From: Synchiropus splendidus | Taxonomy: Eukaryota > Chordata > Actinopteri > Syngnathiformes > Callionymidae | Reading direction: 5' to 3' | DNA: 64,000 nucleotides | Assembly (NCBI RefSeq): GCF_027744825.2 | Contig: NC_071334.1 | Coordinates: 39,719,437 to 39,783,436, forward strand | Shown: one piece after another, positions 60,796 to 64,000 of the stretch | How positions within the stretch are numbered: position 1 is the first letter of the stretch | Layout of the letters: every line of letters begins with the position of its first letter | The notes under the pieces: generated by a model | What the model saw: the letters and a program-made list of their open reading frames with translations, nothing else | Told to the model about the DNA's origin: nothing | The model's database searches: none | Translations under genes and position numbers: made by a program

Positions 60796-61923
60796 TATGG
60801 TGGGAGGTTAAAATTTCATGTTCTGAAGCTTCCCTGAAAAGTTATGGCACAATGCGTAAAAACGCTTTTCAGCCTGAGATAAGGTGGGTTTCGGAACGCC
60901 AAACATAAAAGTGTTAATAACTTTCGAAAAACACTTCCGACAGCTTAGATTTGATGTGTACCTACTAGAAAGACCCTTTCTGCTATAGTGGGAGGTTAAA
61001 ATTTCATGTTCTGAAGCTTCCCTGAAAAGTTATGGCACAATGCACAAAAACGCTTTTCAGCCTGAGATAAGGTGGGTTTCGGAACGCCAAACATAAAAGT
61101 GTTGATAACTTTCGAAAAACACTTCCGACAGCTTAGATTTGATGTGCACCTACTAGAAAGACCCTTTCTGCTATAGTGGGAGGTTAAAATTTCATGTTCT
61201 GAACCTTCCCTGAAAAGTTATGGCACAATGCACAAAAACGCTTTTCAGCCTGAGATAAGGTGGGTTTCGGAACGCCAAACATAAAAGTGTTGATAACCTT
61301 CGAAAAACACTTCAGACAGCTTAGATTTGGTGTGAAACTACTAGAAAGACCCTTTCTGCTATAGTGGGAGGTTAAAATTTCATGTTCTGAAGCTTCCCTG
61401 AAAAGTTATGGCACAATGCACAAAAACGCTTTTCAGCCTGAGATAAGGTGGGTTTCGGAACGCCAAACATAAAAGTGTTGATAACTTTCGAAAAACACTT
61501 CAGACAGCTTAGATTTGATGTGCACCTACTAGAAAGGCCCTTTCTGCTATAGTGGGAGGCAATAATTTCATGTTCTGAAGCTTCCCTGAAAAGTTATGGC
61601 ACAATGCACAAAAACGCTTTTCAGCCTGAGATAAGGTGGGTTTCGGAACGCCAAACATAAAAGTGTTGATAACTTTCGAAAAACACTTCAGACAGCTTAG
61701 ATTTGATGTGCACCTACTAGAAAGACCCTTTCTGCTATAGTGGGAGGTTAAAATTTCATGTTCTGAACCTTCCCTGAAAAGTTATGGCACAATGCACAAA
61801 AACGCTTTTCAGCCTGAGATAAGGTGGGTTTCGGAACGCCAAACATAAAAGTGTTGATAACCTTCGAAAAACACTTCAGACAGCTTAGATTTGGTGTGAA
61901 ACTACTAGAAAGACCCTTTCTGC
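60796..61923. repeat. Distant copy of the 43.3-kb segment (m324-m329)
   Basis: The order TATGGTGGG/GCGT with TTCCGAC and TGTGTACC; TTCCGAC; GAACCTTCC/GATAACC/TGGTGTGAAAC; TGATGTGCACC; GGCAATAAT; GAACCTTCC matches m231-m236, 93 monomers (17484 bp) upstream. The CGATTTTCAG change of m234 is absent here, so it arose after the two parted or was converted away. Confidence 0.82.
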
Positions 61924-62111
61924 TATAGTGGGAGGTTAAAATTTCATGTTCTGAAGCTTCCCTGAAAAGTTATGGCACAATGCACAAAAACGCTTTTCAG
62001 CCTGAGATAAGGTGGGTTTCGGAACGCCAAACATAAAAGTGTTGATAACTTTCGAAAAACACTTCAGACAGCTTAGATTTGATGTGCACCTACTAGAAAG
62101 GCCCTTTCTGC
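61924..62111. repeat. Linking monomer 330
   Basis: A TGATGTGCACC/AAAGGCCC monomer between the GAACCTTCC trio and the final 10-mer block, with no private change noticed. Confidence 0.75.
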
Positions 62112-63991
62112 TATAGTGGGAGGCAATAATTTCATGTTCTGAAGCTTCCCTGAAAAGTTATGGCACAATGCACAAAAACGCTTTTCAGCCTGAGATAAGG
62201 TGGGTTTCGGAACGCCAAACATAAAAGTGTTGATAACTTTCGAAAAACACTTCAGACAGCTTAGATTTGATGTGCACCTACTAGAAAGGCCCTTTTTGCT
62301 ATAGTGGGAGGTTAAAATTTCATGTTCTGAAGCTTCCCTGAAAAGTTATGGCACAATGCACAAAAACGCTTTTCAGCCTGAGATAAGGTGGGTTTCGGAA
62401 CGCCAAACATAAAAGTCTTAATAACTTTCGAAAAACACTTCAGACAGCTAAGATTTCATGTACAACTACTAGAAAGACCCTTTCTGCTATAGTGGGAGGT
62501 TAAAATTTCATGTTCTGAAGCTTCCCTGAAAAGTTATGGCACAATGCACAAAAACGCTTTTCAGCCTGAGATAAGGTGGGTTTCGGAACGCCAAACATAA
62601 AAGTGTTGATAACTTTCGAAAAACACGTCAGACAGCTTAGATTTGATGTGCAACTACTAGAAAGACCCTTTCTGCTATAGTGGGAGGTTAAAATTTCATG
62701 TTCTGAAGCTTCCCTGAAAAGTTATGGCACAATGCGTAAAAACGCTTTTCGGCCTGAGATAAGGTGGGTTTCGGAACGCCAAACATAAAAGTGTTGATAA
62801 CTTTCGAAAAACACTTCAGACAGCTTAGATTTGATGTGCAACTACTAGAAAGACCCTTTCTGCTATAGTGGGAGGTTAAAATGTCATGTTCTGAAGCTTC
62901 CCTGAAAAGTTATGGCACAATGCACAAAAACGCTTTTCAGCCTGAGATAAGGTGGGTTTCGGAACGCCAAACATAAAAGTGTTGATAACTTTCGAAAAAC
63001 ACTTCCGACAGCTTAGATTTGATGTGTACCTACTAGAAAGACCCTTTCTGCTATAGTGGGAGGTTAAAATTTCATGTTCTGAAGCTTCCCTGAAAAGTTA
63101 TGGCACAATGCACAAAAACGCTTTTCAGCCTGAGATAAGGTGGGTTTCGGAACGCCAAACATAAAGGTGTTGATAACTTTCGAAAAACACTTCAGACAGC
63201 TTAGATTTGGTGTGCAACTACTAGAAAGAACCTTTCTGCTATAGTGGGAGGTTAAAATTTCATGTTCTGAAGCTTCCCTGAAAAGTTATGGCACAATGCA
63301 CAAAAACGCTTTTCAGCCTGAGATAAGGTGGGTTTCGGAACGCCAAACATAAAAGTGTTAATAACTTTCGAAAAACACTTCAGACAGCTAAGATTTTAAA
63401 TGCCACTACTAGAAAGACCCTTTCTGCTATAGTGGGAGGTTAAAATTTCATGTTCTGAAGCTTCCCTGAAAAGTTATGGCACAATGCACAAAAACGCTTT
63501 TCAGCCTGAGATAAGGTGGGTTTCGGAACGCCAAACATAAAAGTGTTGATAACTTTCGAAAAACACTTCAGACAGCTTAGATTAGATGTGCAACTACTAG
63601 AAAGACCCTTTCTGCTATAGTGGGAGGTTAAAATTTCATGTTCTGAAGCTTCCCTGAAAAGTTATGGCACAATGCACAAAAACGCTTTTCAGCCTGAGAT
63701 AAGGTGGGTTTCGGAACGCCAAACATAAAAGTGTTGATAACTTTCGAAAAACACTTCAGACAGCTTAGATTTGATGTGCACCTACTAGAAAGACCCTTTC
63801 TGCTATAGTGGGAGGTTAAAATTTCATGTTCTGAAGCTTCCCTGAAAAGTTATGGCACAATGCACAAAAACGCTTTTCAGCCTGAGATAAGGTGGGTTTC
63901 AGAACGCCAAACATAAAAGTGTTGATAACTTTCGAAAAGCACTTCCGACAGCTTAGATTTGACGTGCACCTACTAGAAAGGCCCTTTTTGC
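62112..63991. repeat. 10-mer block, third occurrence (m331-m340, 1880 bp)
   Basis: Same order as m277-m286, 54 monomers (10152 bp) upstream. Private changes are GTCTTAATAAC in m332, AGAACC in m336 and TTTCAGAACG in m340, the last a CpG transition at 63901. ATAAAGGTG in the CACGTCAG monomer (m279) is absent here. Confidence 0.85.
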
Positions 63992-64000
63992 TATAGTGGG
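63992..64000. repeat. Start of monomer 341, cut by the window edge
   Basis: The nine bases TATAGTGGG begin the next unit, so the array continues beyond the window. Confidence 0.95.

Larger units (their letters stand above)
1..64000. repeat. 188-bp satellite DNA array, 340 complete monomers, head to tail
   Basis: The same 188-bp unit repeats without interruption from the first to the last base, always in one orientation. With TATAGTGGG as the unit start, monomer 1 begins at base 1 and monomer 341 at 63992. The total is accounted for by 340 x 188, nine +8 variants and seven single-base indels (net -1), so there is no room for an inserted element or unique spacer. Monomers differ mostly by a few substitutions. 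Long tandem satellites of about nucleosome length are typical of eukaryotic centromeric, pericentromeric or subtelomeric heterochromatin; which of these applies cannot be decided here. I do not recognise the family. 188 is not a multiple of 3, and stop codons recur in all frames, so it does not encode a repeat protein. Confidence 0.98.

Noticed and set aside
1..64000. CRISPR array
   Set aside because: The repeats have no separate short repeat and unique spacers; the whole 188-bp unit is conserved, and no cas-like gene is present.
1..64000. tRNA-derived origin or internal Pol III promoter
   Set aside because: I looked for A-box and B-box-like sequences in the monomer on both strands and saw none convincing.
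1..64000. Assignment to a named satellite family or species
   Set aside because: The HindIII site and 188-bp length are shared by unrelated satellites of many taxa, and I do not recognise the sequence. A search of Dfam, Repbase or nr with the consensus would decide.
1..64000. Assembly artefact as the cause of the exact tandem copies
   Set aside because: It cannot be excluded without reads, but copies are of many different sizes, have hybrid junction monomers and carry private mutations, which is what real unequal exchange leaves. The 1504-bp and 1128-bp pairs deserve a depth check.

Overview
The whole window is one uninterrupted, head-to-tail satellite DNA array; I see no gene, RNA gene, transposon, CRISPR array or unique sequence in it. 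The unit is 188 bp (consensus composition 62 A, 52 T, 39 G, 35 C; about 39% GC). Setting the unit to begin at TATAGTGGG, the first base of the window starts monomer 1, and 340 complete monomers run to 63991, followed by a 9-base start of monomer 341. The length closes exactly: 340 x 188 = 63920, plus nine monomers carrying +8 bp, plus seven single-base indels that sum to -1, gives 63991. Every monomer has the same orientation. Both window edges lie inside the array, so it is longer than 64 kb.

A tandem array of this size, with a near-nucleosomal unit, higher-order repeats (HORs) and only scattered single-base differences, points to eukaryotic constitutive heterochromatin (centromeric, pericentromeric or subtelomeric). 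The sequence alone does not say which. I do not recognise the family or species. Several recurring differences are CpG transitions, which fits a genome with cytosine methylation, but this is an inference.

Layout, with monomer numbers m: mixed variants 1-4.06 kb; an 8-mer duplicated in tandem at 4.06-7.07 kb; a duplicated 3-mer at 7.71-8.84 kb; a 14-mer HOR in three copies (14, 14, 13 monomers) at 8.84-16.54 kb, followed by a rearranged continuation to 19.55 kb; a 9-mer at 19.55-22.56 kb; a domain at 22.56-37 kb marked by a monomer with an 8-bp net insertion (4-mer pairs, a 24/25-mer pair, a 15-mer pair); a duplicated 6-mer at 36.54-38.80 kb; then a domain from about 39.5 kb to the end, marked by TATGGTGGG monomers and built from 8-mer, 9/3-mer, 12-mer, 10-mer and 4-mer units. 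Blocks in this last domain recur 34, 54, 93 and 104 monomers apart.

Variation is uneven. The stretch at monomer positions about 80-118 is nearly constant, while positions about 154-166 carry at least ten recurrent alternative sequences that act as haplotype tags. The most unusual element is the 196-bp monomer: its extra sequence looks like a fold-back template-switch product that makes a perfect 9-bp hairpin and inverts a GATA-like motif. The short open frames in the window are by-products of the repeat and I annotate none of them as genes. HOR assignments were made by eye from diagnostic variants, so boundaries are good to about one monomer and I give no percent identities.
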